Source: Odontocerum albicorne
Taxonomy: Eukaryota > Arthropoda > Insecta > Trichoptera > Odontoceridae
Direction: 5' to 3'
Assembly: GCA_949825065.1 (NCBI GenBank)
Contig: OX463847.1
Coordinates: forward strand, 39,179,042-39,243,041
Length of the DNA stretch: 64,000 nucleotides
Positions 42,844 to 54,284 of this stretch are shown here, in pieces. Numbering within the stretch: position 1 is the stretch's first letter; every line of letters begins with the position of its first letter. The notes below the pieces were generated by a model. It was not told the DNA's origin, did no database searches, and worked only from the letters and a program-made list of their open reading frames with translations. Position numbers and translations under genes: made by a program.

Positions 42844-42872
42844 CCGTGAATATTTCACGGATTGCAACTAGT
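42844..42872 (+). terminator. Helitron 3' end: hairpin plus CTAGT
   Basis: ccgtgaa-tat-ttcacgg (42844-42860), a 7-nt spacer attgcaa, then CTAGT. It fits the Helitron 3' consensus (short hairpin 5-12 nt before CTRRT), with T following. Confidence 0.85.
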
Positions 42873-43544
42873 TTATTAATATTACCTACTAATTGGTGCA
42901 GTAATGAGAAAGTATTAGGGAGTCATTGTTAAACAAATACAAACCAATATAACGTCGAGCTTACACGTATTTTATTTTAAGTTTTTTTGACTCCGTTATA
43001 CATTCGGTAAGAGATTTTATGTTTACATAAACTTTTTTATTTATGTCATCTCTTATGTAACCTGCTTTCAGTACTCTCAATATTTCCAATTAACTAAAAA
43101 GACGTGTTTTACGGCTTGTATCTTGTTTGCATATATACCTATACTTCTCCATTTATCTTCCCGCGCTTTTTTCCACGGTGTTCGCTTGTTTACTCTGGGT
43201 GGGAAATTTTTCACTGTCAAAGTGTCATTTTTACGCGACGAGCAAAGATTTTTTTCATCGAATTGTGTACACATTTTTTCTTCAAATTTCTTCGCAGTTT
43301 ATCGATTGTAGAAAAAAAAATGCTAGCAATATTAGCTGACATAAAATGATTAGTTTTATTTAATACCGTTGCTAAATCTATGCGGCAAAATGTTTTATGA
43401 TTTATGAACATAATGAGAAACTAAAAAAAAAAATTAAACTCAAAGAATGGAGATCGAGGGAGGAACGGAGGGAAAGGTGAAGAAATTACCTATGATGAGA
43501 TACATCGATCTATAATAATGATTTATGACTGTATGTACATACAT
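42873..43544. other. No gene recognised
   Basis: AT-rich. Several overlapping frames at 43104-43411 on both strands have no domain or composition support. Confidence 0.5.
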
Positions 43545-43975
43545 ACCATTACGCCATTTTCCTATTGGGGTAAACATGGTGGACACAGCTAAAGACTTTC
43601 CTATCTCGACACACATCCTTCATCTCTTTTCCATCCATACACCTTCTCATACAACCCCTACGACTTCTTAGAATTTTTACGTATCTTTCTTTCAAAATAT
43701 TATTTACTTAATCCCACCACCACGCCTTCTATTTATACTTGCACTTTTGATTTGTTATGTTAGTTCTAAACGCCCAAATCATCTAAGAAAGCTTTTCTTG
43801 ACCTTAGTCAACATATTCGCCTTAAGGCCATATTCATTCTCAATCACTTTATTTCGTATTCTGTCATACACTATTACGCTATGTATTCTTTTACAGTGCA
43901 CGAATTTCTACTGCATTTATTTGACACCTTTTGGTCTTTTTCCACGTCTACGTTTCACTTTCATATTTTATCTCC
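43545..43975 (-). mobile_element. LINE-A fragment, antisense
   Basis: Minus-strand order as in 31815-32300: plus-strand blocks attacgccattttcctattg, gacacacatccttcatctct, ccatacaccttctcatacaa, acgccttctatttatact, gaaagcttttcttgacctta, tctactgcatttatttgaca. Decayed. Confidence 0.7.
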
Positions 43976-43977
43976 AG

Positions 43978-44130
43978 TGAGATACAGGCAAACACCTAGT
44001 TTACTGGGTACACGACAAATGAAAGGCAACAAACCCAGATCCATTAAAATTGTTTGTCCAAATTAAATAACCTATTCTTTTTTCAAAAATGATGTACTCG
44101 TAGATTTTTTGTCATGTGTAAATAAATAAA
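43978..44130 (-). mobile_element. Dispersed repeat E, partial antisense copy
   Basis: gtgagatacaggcaaacacc, gacaaatgaaaggcaacaaa, cccagatccattaaaattgt, and ttgtcatgtgtaaataaa, i.e. the complement of the family's left half. Confidence 0.7.
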
Positions 44131-44229
44131 TAAAAAAATAAAAACTAAATACGAGTATATCAAAGCTAGAAAAAATACTGTTTTGAACTATTATCTTTTA
44201 GTATGAATATTTAAGATAAGTTGAAGTCA

Positions 44230-44405
44230 ACAAAGCAAATATATAGTGGAAATGTAAGTGGAATGCGGTAGAGACCAAGGAAACCATGTTGGATCAAGCG
44301 AATTATATTTTAAAAGAAGGAAAGTTAGAGAAGTTGTGCATAAAGGAAAATCTGCCAATCTGTCCTCTCTACCTACCCTGACAGGGAAATTGAGTGATAT
44401 TATGT
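44230..44405 (+). mobile_element. LINE-A 3' fragment
   Basis: ccatgttggatcaagcgaat, tatattttaaaagaaggaaa, ctctctacctaccctgacag, ggaaattgagtgatattatg. Confidence 0.65.
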
Positions 44406-44879
44406 TATATGCAGATTTTACTGCTTTGATTTAGTAATCCTTATCATGTGGTTAAGTTTTTAGTCTTTTAATTTACATAAAAAGAATACATACTCTTTTT
44501 TTTTGCAAGGAATCTTGATCTATTTTTTTGCATTATTCCTGGGATGTATTGTAGATTGCCTTTGGGGTTTTTTCTGGTGGACTTATGACAAGTTACCATG
44601 ACAAACTATACGGAGAATCCGGGGTTCATTAATTCTTTGATCGTGATCCCGCCAGTAATGTCTTCTTCGCTTTTTCCACCTTTCGATGTCAACGATTATA
44701 TACATTTATTTTTCCGTACTTCTGTTTCTTGTGGTTATATCAGTTATAGTCATATATAAGATCTTTAATTCTAATGAATAAAGGAGTACCTTTGTTAGGG
44801 TGCTATCACCTTCAGTTTGATTGGCATGTCATTGAAGATCTAACACATGTTAACATTTACATACTGTAGAGGTTTCGTT

Positions 44880-45265
44880 GTAGAAGTCATAATGAGTCAC
44901 TCTGATATGGTTTGGGCATGTGAACCAAATAAATGAAGGAAGACTAACAAAATAAATATACAGTTCAAACATGAGTGGAAAGTGTGCGAGAGTATGAGCT
45001 AGTAAAAAATATAAACATTTACAATTTAGAAAAAAAACAACAAACATTAAATGCAAATGTGCATGGAAGGCGTGGTGGAGGAAGACCAGGAATAGTGTGA
45101 TTGAATCAAGTGAACGATATTTTAAAATAAAGAAACTTAGAAGTTCAGATAAATTGTAGTTGTGTGAGAAAGTATATGGATGTGGAAATGTGTCGAGATT
45201 GGCTAGTTTGGCGCTCTCTCCTTTTTGCTAACCCCGATAGAGAGAGGGCATTTGTGTATGTGACT
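44880..45265 (+). mobile_element. LINE-A 3' fragment with ~60-bp insertion
   Basis: gatatggtttgggcatgtga (FGHV), aggaagactaacaaaataaa, then a roughly 60-bp unrelated stretch (45000-45060), then ggcgtggtggaggaagacca (GRGGGRP), agttgtgtgagaaagtatat, and ttgctaaccccgatagagag. Confidence 0.65.
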
Positions 45266-46925
45266 GTATAATTTGCTCCAACGTATTTCACTTAGGCACC
45301 TGTTACTACCTAATTTAGGCACCTATTCAATTATCTTGTTTATTCAGAGTTTTCATCTGAGAGGTTTCCAGATATTTGTACAGACTATATATTTTCGATT
45401 GAGATAATATTTAAATAATGCAAGGAAGAAAATTTGCAATTTGTAAATTAAAAAAAAACTAAACAAAAACATTTTCTTCAACCAATGTCAAATCAAAGGT
45501 TATTTATTCCTCGAACATTCATTTGGTAAACAAGTCACACAATTCCTCAATTTATCACAGTTTTAAAAATCCAAGATGGTTCAGGGACGGGGTGGAGCGA
45601 TTAATCAGACATTTAGTGAAGCGGGGATGTTTTTCAAAAATGCCATTCCTCTTAATGGTAGATCATTTTGTATTATTAGACGAGCTACTTGACATAGTTT
45701 ACTCCAGTGGTTCTATCCTAGAGTTCTATTAATGTTCATCAGAATGTTAAATGAATTGGATTCACATGATTAAATAAGCGAATGAATGTATTTAATATAA
45801 GGTGCGATATTTTAGAAAATTCTTCGTAAGTAATATCCTCCCAATTAAGATACACTCCCACAAATGTATCTTAATTTCCAGGCTTAACAAAGAGGATGAG
45901 TCTGGCAGTGAGGACGTGTGATGTTTTTCAGCTCACAGCCCTTTAACACGTAAATTATTAAACAACATTCCGCAGATAAATAAAATTAACCTGAAAATAG
46001 TTTTCAGTTTCACTTCCCTTAATATCGTAGTAACATACATGAGTCATCGTTTTGTTAAAATAGGTGCTAGAACACAAAACATTTAAGTACAAGTCAAGCA
46101 GTTTACCTTAAGTCGTTAATGGAATTAATAGTTATTACACAAAACAAATTAGGTAAACTTTAAATCTATCAAACTTTTTGTCATGTTTTTATGCTTTATA
46201 GAAATATTGCATAATATCTTTCTATTCTAATATTATTTAATTGAGTTGCTTCACAAAATATGAAGCGAAGAAGGCCAATTAACAGAGCACTTAAGCCTTG
46301 GGACGCTCCATCAATCAGATTTTGAGACTTTTTATTCTCTTAAGGGAGACCCTTAAGGGCAGAACAGTAATCAAATAAACTGAATTTCACGAATATATAT
46401 TACAATAGAAAAATATTACACTAAAAAAAAACAATCGTACGGTCAATTTTTTTAGGATATTTTATTACATTACTGGTATATTTTCACTTAACTTTTTGGC
46501 AAATCTTGCGCTAAGAAAATAAACTCTCCTACAAGTTGTCAACCTATTAGTCAAATTTCTATCTGTGCCAGTATCTCTCAAATATGTAAGCATTAATTTT
46601 AAATTAAGTGCTATCTTAATGAATATTCCTCGTATTTAACTCCCACACATTTTCCACCCTAATCTTAATTTTTCTTGTGATTTATCTTTTTTTTATTACT
46701 TTTTCTCAAATGTTATACTCGTATTTATTTTTTAGTTAACTAATGACTCCCCAACTTCCACACTTTCTTCTTACCTTTATATAACGGAACTATCACTATC
46801 CTCCAGTCTTTGGCCATTGCGACTCGACTTTTTTTATTTTACTTTCATATCACTCACAATTGAAAATTCGATATTCAAGATTGGTAAAGTGATCTTTTGT
46901 TTCTAAGCCGCATAAATATTATCGA
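45266..46925. other. No gene recognised
   Basis: AT-rich, 1.6 kb. Frame 45523-45732 (FKNPRWFRDGVERLIRHLVK) has a protein-like stretch but no splice sites or paralogues. 45826-45882 holds an inverted pair aattaagataca/tgtatcttaatt around a C-rich loop, with a weak echo at 32360-32400. Confidence 0.45.
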
Positions 46926-46929
46926 TATA

Positions 46930-47105
46930 TTTTTTTTTAAATTTTTACACATGACGAGAAATATGCATAATTTGCGAAAAAAAAAACAACAGGTAATTTA
47001 ATTTTGACACACAATTTAAATGGATCTGGGTTTGTTGCCTTTCATTTGTCGTGACCCCCAGTAACCTAGGCTTTTGCCTGTATCTCACTGAGGACATATT
47101 GCTGA
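46930..47105 (+). mobile_element. Dispersed repeat E, 3'-truncated copy
   Basis: acatgacgagaaatatgcat, tggatctgggtttgttgcct, ttttgcctgtatctcactga; ends before the TATA region. Confidence 0.75.
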
Positions 47106-47149
47106 TATATATTTGTAGTTTTCATATCAGTGAATAGCTGTTAAGAACC

Positions 47150-47480
47150 TAAGTGTCTACAACAGTATTTTAGTGCCAATATTAATCTTAAAGAGTGAAA
47201 TGTGGAAAAACTGAAATGTTCCGAATAAATGCTGTATAAATTCATGCACTTAGAATAATACATAGGGTAAAAATATATGATATATGGGAGTAATGAAAAA
47301 TTAGACCAAGCTGAGGAATTTTACTATTTGGGTAGTATTTTCTTAGATAATGGAAGAGTTCAGGCAAATCGAATGGCTTTTAGCCATAGAAAACAAAGTT
47401 GATGGGGCATTACAACATATATGGTATACTCGAACCTGATAGTAAGTCCACAACAGTATTTTAGTTTTATTTAGATGTGT
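47150..47480 (+). mobile_element. LINE-A fragment, left of an LTR insertion
   Basis: caacagtattttagtgccaa and gaataaatgctgtataaatt recur in other LINE-A copies. The coding remnant LDQAEEFYYLGSIFLDNGRV is the RT thumb (EFxYLGSIxxxDG). Confidence 0.7.
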
Positions 47481-47503
47481 GTAGGAACTACTGTCGTCGC
47501 TGA

Positions 47504-47925
47504 ATATTGTCAACACACACGGTCAACGACCGACGAAACGACCTTTGGATATGTCCAAAGGTCGCATACCAAAATATTGAAATTGTTTACCCACAAATAC
47601 TATTTACGATACATTCCACAGTAGAAAGAGAACGCATCACGCTGTCTCGCCGTTTTCGCCAACAAATTGTCTACCCACAATATTATTTGCGATGTCTGCA
47701 ATATTTCAATCGACCATTTCTGCACGCACAGAAGCGAGATAAAAATATATTGCGGGCGCACTTCCGCGCCCATTCTGAAATGTATAAATACCCACTTACC
47801 GATAAATAAAGCATCATTAATTATTATTTATTATTCATTGATTCATTCACTCTCTCTTTCCGCATTGCTAATCGACGTATTTTATTTAAATACCAAACAA
47901 TCAAAATCATCAGCACGTCCTTCAA
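47504..47925 (+). mobile_element. Gypsy-type LTR, copy 2 (solo or truncated)
   Basis: Starts TGTCAACACACACGGTCAAC. Shares with copy 1 the start, the TATA region (tgtataaatacccact at about 47780), AATAAA, cattcactctct and tttatttaaataccaa. Its right end is not a clean CA, and no target duplication is clear. It lies between LINE-A pieces. Confidence 0.55.
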
Positions 47926-47934
47926 GGACTAAAT

Positions 47935-48135
47935 GTGTAAGAGTGAAATGTAGAAATACTTAAAGGAGCCAAATAAATGCTTTAGAAATGCTTAAACTGA
48001 GAAGAACGTGGAATGGAATAAATGTGAATTAATCTGAAGCATAAAATAGTTTGAAAAAGAGCACTTCAAGGTGGTTTGGCTATGTAGAATGAATGAATGA
48101 AGGAGTACTGACAAAAATATACAGTTTTGATTTCG
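47935..48135 (+). mobile_element. LINE-A fragment, right of the LTR
   Basis: taagagtgaaatgtagaaat, gccaaataaatgctttagaa, then aggtggtttggctatgtaga and gaaggagtactgacaaaaat (FGYV...ML...LTK region). A continuation of the interrupted copy. Confidence 0.65.
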
Positions 48136-49222
48136 TAGGTTGATAATTTGTAAATAATTAGATTTACTTTTACATATTCCATAGCTTACATATAACAAAC
48201 AGTAAATAAAGAAGAAATAAATATTCCCAACGACGAAGAGTAAGGTAAAATTCTGGTGAAAATTTTCGTATATCCCATCTAGAAGCTCGGATAAATATTT
48301 TTAGCACCTTGAATTCCACCTCGGATGGAAGAATAATCGTAATAGGAAATCGTTCAACCTTCAATACTAGGGGTGAATTCTCAATACAAAGTAATCTTGT
48401 TTCCGTTTCCCCCTCGCAGGCAAATGGGGTCGATTATGCCCATAGACCCGACGGAATAGTCAATGAATTATTTCATTCTTACCCACAAATGGTTATTCAT
48501 AAAAAAAATTAGCTCGAAATATCATTTGATTGGAGAGGCGTTTTAATAAGTAAATATATTTGAGTATTGAGTAGTCAATATTTGATAATATTAAACGGTA
48601 AATACCTATTTTTGTATCATATGACATTTTCATGTTATTTATTTCCATAAAAATTTTTTCGACATATTTTATTTCAGAGATATACTTTATTTCAGAGAAA
48701 GCGAAATATTTGGTCAGTAAAGATTAAAAAAAAACAACGAGCAGAAATGTTAGAAGTCACTGTAGATAACGTGACAAAACTTGAATACGGTTTAAACAAA
48801 TCTTAATTGTAACACGGCTCACCGTAACAAGACACGAGTAACCGTAAAAAGTTATTTGCCAAGTCCAACATATTGACTTTCAAAGCATTTTATGTCCCTT
48901 CCTTTTCAATTTTACAGAAATACCCAATTTATCATTAAAACATGTTTATTTTCTACATATTTTTAATAAAATATATCACGTATTTTTGGAAAAAATGTGT
49001 AATTTTTTCTTCTTAAAAACAAACTTAATTTATACAATTGACCGATAATTGCTTTTCTTTCCATATAAATATAAAAAGTGATGCCCGATGTGGTGCGGTG
49101 CGCCTGCCTGTCTTGAGACGATCGCGTTATTTTATTATATTAATTAGTACCTATATTATATGCTGTTAAATTTGTGTATTCTTGCTAGAATTTTGATGTA
49201 TTTACTTGGATTCTTAGATGTT
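48136..49222. other. No gene recognised
   Basis: AT-rich except for 48305-48512, where a plus-strand frame (GRIIVIGNRSTFNTRGEFSI, then NGVDYAHRPDGI) is unusually protein-like, and 49080-49125 (gatgtggtgcggtgcgcctg), a GC-rich speck. Neither has enough support for a gene call. Confidence 0.4.
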
Positions 49223-49440
49223 TGACGACCTCCTTGGCCAACTAGGCCAAGGAGGTCTTGAGATTTGGAGGTTGTGGGTTCGATATTTGCTAAAACCCAG
49301 AATGAAAAAAAGATTTTCAGTATGCTTTTCACTTAAGGCTTCATAAACCTTTCTAAATGGTTGGAAGAGATTACCACATGGTAATGATCCCGCAGTGTTG
49401 TGTTGTAAACAAATAATGTGCTATACATGATTTGCTCGGG
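49223..49440 (+). mobile_element. SINE (family a), copy 4, with palindromised head
   Basis: gacgacctccttggccaact then aggccaaggaggtc, ggttgtgggttcgatatttg (B-box-like), ttttcacttaaggcttcata, tggttggaagagattaccac tail. The A-box region 49227-49257 is a perfect 13-bp-arm palindrome. Confidence 0.75.
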
Positions 49441-49484
49441 TGCTGCTATAGCTGCCAGACGTGATTTGTTTTGTATTAGTGGGT

Positions 49485-49560
49485 TCGAGTCCCGAGCTAG
49501 AGCGCCCTTAAGAAGAGTTTGTTCTCTTAACGACGATATGTAAAATTGTCGTTTGAATTG
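49485..49560 (+). repeat. CR1-like LINE tail unit
   Basis: gtgggttcgagtcccgagct, agagcgcccttaagaagagt, ttgttctcttaacgacgata; the terminal unit seen at 30940, 34895 and 60895. Confidence 0.5.
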
Positions 49561-49979
49561 AAAATGTAAATGAATTGTTTTATTCAAATTGTATCTGGTT
49601 TTATTGTAATTGTATCTATAATTGTATCTGGTTGGCATTTGGTTCAAATGTTTTACATATTTTTGCATTTTTTTGTTTTATACAAATACAGCTTCTATTT
49701 CTCTTTTGTACAATATTGTTGTAAGATAATATTTTATTTCTTTTATTAAACAAAGTAAATTATTGTACAAACATTTGTCAAGGCTATACCTATATACAAA
49801 TTTATTACTTAACTAATCTTACATTATATGCTATAATTTATGAACTTACTTAATCTTATTTTCCTACATATCATTTTATTTTTATTTTTCCAATCTTAAT
49901 GTATGAGATCTTAGAAATAATTAACACCTACATACTACTTATAACTAGATAACAATTCTTACACTAATTATTTAGCAAA

Positions 49980-50215
49980 AACAAGTCCACTCGTTCAGGC
50001 TACTTGTATTCCATCACATTCACTCAGACCTTGGTCGTCCCAGCTAATACTGTAGGTGGACTAGTCAGGCAACAGATAATGCTTCGGGAGCTTGTGCTTA
50101 TAACGGAAGGGTAGGTCGGATTTACTCTCGTAAGCCACCAGGGCAGCGACTAAGGGATTATTGTGATGTTGATGAATAAATAAATAAATAAATAAAATAA
50201 AATAAAAATAAAGAT
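49980..50215 (+). mobile_element. Retroelement 3' end with AAATA tail
   Basis: A GC-richer block (cagaccttggtcgtcccagc, gcttcgggagcttgtgctta, gtaagccaccagggcagcga) ends in gatgttgatg and then an (aaata)n-type tail at 50174-50215. The pattern is that of a LINE/SINE 3' UTR; only one copy is in the window. Confidence 0.5.
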
Positions 50216-50814
50216 GTACAAAATTTATCTATAAGATTAGTATCGAGGTACGAAAAGTTTGAAAAAAAGCCGGCACCCCCTAACCCCATCCTGCATCAAT
50301 TAGGTTATTACGCTCTTTTCATATATTTTGTTCACCAGTTTTCCCGCAAAATTACTGGGTTAATCCACATGATGGCCTTTCTTCCTGAGTTGCCAAAAAA
50401 ACCGGCTTCAGCGAATGTTCATGTGTCATTAGAAGCACATTTCCAAGCCAACTAATCTTCAATATCTTATATGGAGAAAATGAGGTTCTAAACTGAGTAA
50501 CTAACTGCCTGATTTCATTATTACAAGGCTGTTATACTCTTAAATAGTATTTTTTCTTAGAAAACACTGAAATTAGAAAATGCGCTAGAATTTAGTTACT
50601 TTATACTATCCGTTCCGCTTAAAAAGAGCCTCAAGATAGGATTTAGAAACACGTGTAGCGGAGATTAATGTAATTAGGGGAACAACAAAGTAATTTATCG
50701 TTAAATATATTTTATCCTCTTTTGCAATAATATTTACCGTGTAGACTTTCTAAGAAATCGCAACCTGTATATCATAGATTTATTTTTATTTACCTCACGA
50801 TGACTTGTGTGATA
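50216..50814. other. No gene recognised; contains a dispersed repeat piece
   Basis: 50632-50715 (aagataggatttagaaacac, aattaggggaacaacaaagt) matches 29790-29860. The rest is unassigned AT-rich sequence. Confidence 0.5.
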
Positions 50815-50920
50815 TAGACGCTTGACTTAACTCAGGTGTTTTGAGTTCCATTTCCGATAGTACCCGAAAAAAGGGTTCCAGTTTGATAAATAATTAATCT
50901 GGTAAAATAATCCAGCTCGC
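50815..50920 (+). mobile_element. SINE-like fragment
   Basis: gatatagacgcttgacttaa, tgttttgagttccatttccg (B-box-like), cccgaaaaaagggttccagt. Degenerate tRNA-type head; tail unclear. Confidence 0.35.
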
Positions 50921-51029
50921 TAGACTTGTGTGAATTTTGTAAGTTTTCACATGCTGTATAGTACTGACAACACGTGCGGTGACGAATCGCGAATTCCGTA
51001 CCTACTCAAGAGGTTCATAACCCAAAATG

Positions 51030-51480
51030 AATACACACCATCACGCTGATACCCTACAAGGGTAGGTAGAAGACAGAGTTCCAAATTTTCCTATTTTGAT
51101 ACACATATTTCACCTTTTCCACATCCATACACTTTTCATAGAGCTTGTACGATTTCTTTTCCCTCTTATATTTCCTTCTTTCAAAGTATCATTCCTTTAC
51201 CCAGCTATGCTTTCCGTAGTTTTCTTCTATCACGCTTTTCACACATATTTGAACCGTACGAGTAAATTTGTTTTGTTAGTCTTTCTTCATTCGTTCGTTC
51301 CATATGTCCAAATCATTTTAGAGTGTTTTCTTAATCTTATTTAAAACATCAGTCTTAAGATCACATTTATCCCTAATTACTTTATTCTTTATTCCGTCAT
51401 TCGCTGTTACCCCATGTATTCTTCATAATACACGCATTTCTACAACATCTATTCAGTCCTTTTTAATCTTTTAATACAAT
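51030..51480 (-). mobile_element. LINE-A fragment, antisense
   Basis: Plus-strand blocks catcacgctgataccctaca, cttccgtagttttcttctat, gttagtctttcttcattcgt, aatcattttagagtgttttc, tccctaattactttattctt, acgcatttctacaacatcta. This copy shows the normal LINE context from which the 72-bp minisatellite at 55035 grew. Confidence 0.75.
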
Positions 51481-51539
51481 CTTCTACAGTTTTCTTTTTC
51501 TTTTCCCAATTGTCAAGATTCTTAGGAACACTTAAATCG

Positions 51540-51830
51540 AACGTCAAAACGTGAGTTAGCTTCACTTAATCCAACCATAATTTTCTTTGTTTTTTTGTCT
51601 ACAACGCGTTCCCATCATATTTGCACTGTAAATTAATTTTGTCTATGTTTTTAAATTAATTTCTTACATTTCAAATCAATTCCTTATCACTTTATTCAGT
51701 CAAACATTATCTATCCATGTATTTTTCTAAGTGCACGCATTTCTACAACATTTATTCGGCTCCTTTTAACATTTTTCTACGTCCACGTTTGACTTCATAT
51801 TAAAGTTGGTACAAAAAAACCTCTAGATTA
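51540..51830 (-). mobile_element. LINE-A fragment, antisense, second copy
   Basis: ccaaccataattttctttgt, cgcgttcccatcatatttgc, tcaattccttatcactttat, acgcatttctacaacattta, cggctccttttaacattttt. It repeats part of the preceding fragment, so two insertions or a duplication. Confidence 0.65.
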
Positions 51831-52252
51831 TCATCTTAGAAACTCAAAAGCTCGATATATGTGGCTGAAAACAATGATAACCCCGCCCCAGCCACGCTCT
51901 AATTTGAATTCCGAATCAGCATTTCAGATTATTTGCAGGGTACTATATAGGTATGAATAAAAAAACCTTTATATCCAATTATCTTTTATTTATGGTTCAG
52001 TTCTTATCGCAGTATTTGGTTCGTTTATTCCAATGTTGTCAATATTAAATTTAATATTGAATCAAATCCGAATGGTTTGTTAGCATATTACAATAGCTGA
52101 ATATGCTTCGTAGAAGAAGAATCCCTTTCAATATTTGCATCACGTACATACTCCACCGTAGATTTATGAGCACACTCATAAGAGCCCACATCGTGACCCA
52201 AACTAACGAGTGAAGTGAAGGGTTAGGTCATGTTCACTGAATATGTACGTAC

Positions 52253-53220
52253 TTTTTATTGAAAGGTAGGGTTAGAGTATACAGTTGTAGATGGAATATA
52301 GTTACTGATTGAATTTAGTTATTTGGAATAAGGTGACTTGATAAATCTCTAACCCATCGTTTTTATTGAAAGGTGGGGTTAGAGTATACAGTTGCAGATG
52401 GGATATAGTTACTGATTGAATTTAGTTATTTGGAATAAGGTGACTTGATAAATCTCTAACCCATCGTTTTTATTGAAAGGTGGGGTTAGAGTATACAGTT
52501 GTAGATGGGATATAGTTACTGATTGAATTTAGTTATTTGGAATAAGGTGACTTGATAAATCTCTAACCCATCGTTTTTATTGAAAGGTGGGGTTAGAGTA
52601 TACAGTTGTAGATGGTATATAGTTACTGATTGAATTTAGTTATTTAGAATAAGGTGACTTGATAAATCTCTAACCCATCGTTTTTATTGAAAGGTGGGGT
52701 TAGAGTATACAGTTGTAGATGGGATATAGTTACTGATTGAATTTAGTTATTTGGAATAAGGTGACTTGATAAATCTCTAACCCATCGTTTTTATTGAAAG
52801 GTGGGGTTAGAGTATACAGTTGTAGATGGGATATAGTTACTGATTGAATTTAGTTATTTGGAATAAGGTAACTTGATAAATCTCTAACCCATCGTTTTTA
52901 TTGAAAGGTGGGGTTAGAGTATACAGTTGTAGATGGGATATAGTTACTGATTGAATTTAGTTATTTGGAATAAGGTGACTTGATAAATCTCTAACCCATC
53001 GTTTTTATTGAAAGGTAGGGTTAGAGTATACAGTTGTAGATGGTATATAGTTACTGATTGAATTTAGTTATTTAGAATAAGGTGACTTGATAAATCTCTA
53101 ACCCATCGTTTTTATTGAAAGGTGGGGTTAGAGTATACAGTTGTAGATGGGATATAGTAACTGATTGAATTTAGTTATTTAGAATAAGGTGACTTGATAA
53201 ATCTCTAACCCATCGTTTTC
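52253..53220. repeat. 107-bp satellite, nine copies
   Basis: The junction block ctctaacccatcg occurs at 52350, 52457, 52564, 52671, 52778, 52885, 52992, 53099 and 53206, exactly 107 bp apart. Units are very similar, differing at single bases (ggtaggg/ggtgggg, gatggaata/gatgggata/gatggtata). Contains ggggttagag and ctctaaccc but is not a telomeric array. Confidence 0.98.
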
Positions 53221-54284
53221 AGCAAGTGAGTCACAACGCCCAAGGTGGGGGCGGTGATATATCAGGTGGGGGGAAGTCGTGAAAAAAAATATAACTTACT
53301 TACACAAAAATAAAATAACGCATTTATTTAAAAAAATACAATTAAATATTTATTCCATTGATTAACCGTGTCTATGAAATGATAGTGAGTAATATATTAC
53401 TTAATCAATGATGTCATAGTAAAACTTAGAAATAAAAGATAGTTTCTGGTTTTACGGATTTGCAATACATTTTATGAAAAAAATAAACCGACGGATGCAA
53501 TAGTTGCGTTTGTTTTTCATTTAAAAGTTGGTTCATAATATACGTGGATCTACATAAAAATAATATGTTAAAGTTTGGACTTGTAGCTTGTATATATATT
53601 CGCAACAAGTTCTTAGTGTTTAACTACCCTGTAAGTGAAGTAAAACAGTAGATACCATATACTTACCTGACAAGGCTTTGACGTTTAAAAATGTTCAAAC
53701 TCACAGGGGTCAAGTCATGTGCGGGCGCAATAAGTTGCACGTGTCTGTACTTATATACATCGAATCTAACTAGACCTTCATTGCAATCTTCACCTACCAA
53801 GGCAGCTAAACAGTTTGGACTCGTATACATGCTCGCGACAAGTTACCCTATTAGTGACGTAAAAAAGTAGATACCGTTACCTAATAAGGCTTATCGTCTT
53901 TGTGCCAGTACACAATTTGTTTGGCTACGTGCAAATGCATCAACAAGATATTACGTTTTTGTGGAAGGGTCGTCAAGTCGAAATTTTATTTTTATTGTAT
54001 TATGGAAGATCGTAAGGCTAAAACGGTTGAGAAATATTGCTCAAAGCTATCTTACTGTGAAGCATATTTTATGAAGATAAATAAGATTTATAACTTGTAC
54101 AATTTATCATGTCTAATTCCGAGATATATTAGTATCGTAAATAAAATTTTTGAGATATGGTGCTAAAAATGTTTGTTAAATTGGTTGTTGATGGACTTGC
54201 ACATGCTTAGCTGAATATGCATCACGTACATACTAATATTTGCATCACGTACATACTCCATCGTAGATTTATGAGCACATAATT
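53221..54284. other. No gene recognised; diverged ~240-bp duplication
   Basis: 53575-53690 and 53815-53905 share gacaagtt, gtgaagtaaaacagtagata / gtgacgtaaaaaagtagata and aaggct(t), i.e. an old tandem duplication. A minus-strand donor-like cag|gtaagt at about 53670 is not accompanied by a good exon. Confidence 0.45.

Larger units (their letters stand above)
38809..42872 (+). mobile_element. Helitron, Rep-deleted, with PIF1-type helicase
   Basis: About 4.06 kb. The 5' end is tctatatatgtttcaatg after an A (38808); 38805 is the alternative. It is followed by tgtttgtccc and cgattgcaatgaaactttgg, as in many insect Helitrons. The 3' end is a hairpin (42844-42860) and CTAGT (42868-42872) followed by T, fitting insertion between A and T. 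It encodes helicase remnants in the order N-terminal leader, zinc-binding region, linker, helicase. A hairpin MITE interrupts it at 42299-42561. Confidence 0.85.

Noticed and set aside
48309..48512. Plus-strand frame preceded or interrupted by cccctcgcag as a host exon
   Set aside because: The acceptor-like site is inside the frame, no donor is convincing, and no coding composition is seen on either side.
52253..53220. Telomeric or CRISPR-like array
   Set aside because: The 107-bp units are contiguous with no unique spacers, and the TTAG-like motif is only a small part of the unit.
53664..53830. Minus-strand exon ending at cag|gtaagt
   Set aside because: The upstream sequence has stops in all useful frames and belongs to an old duplicated repeat.
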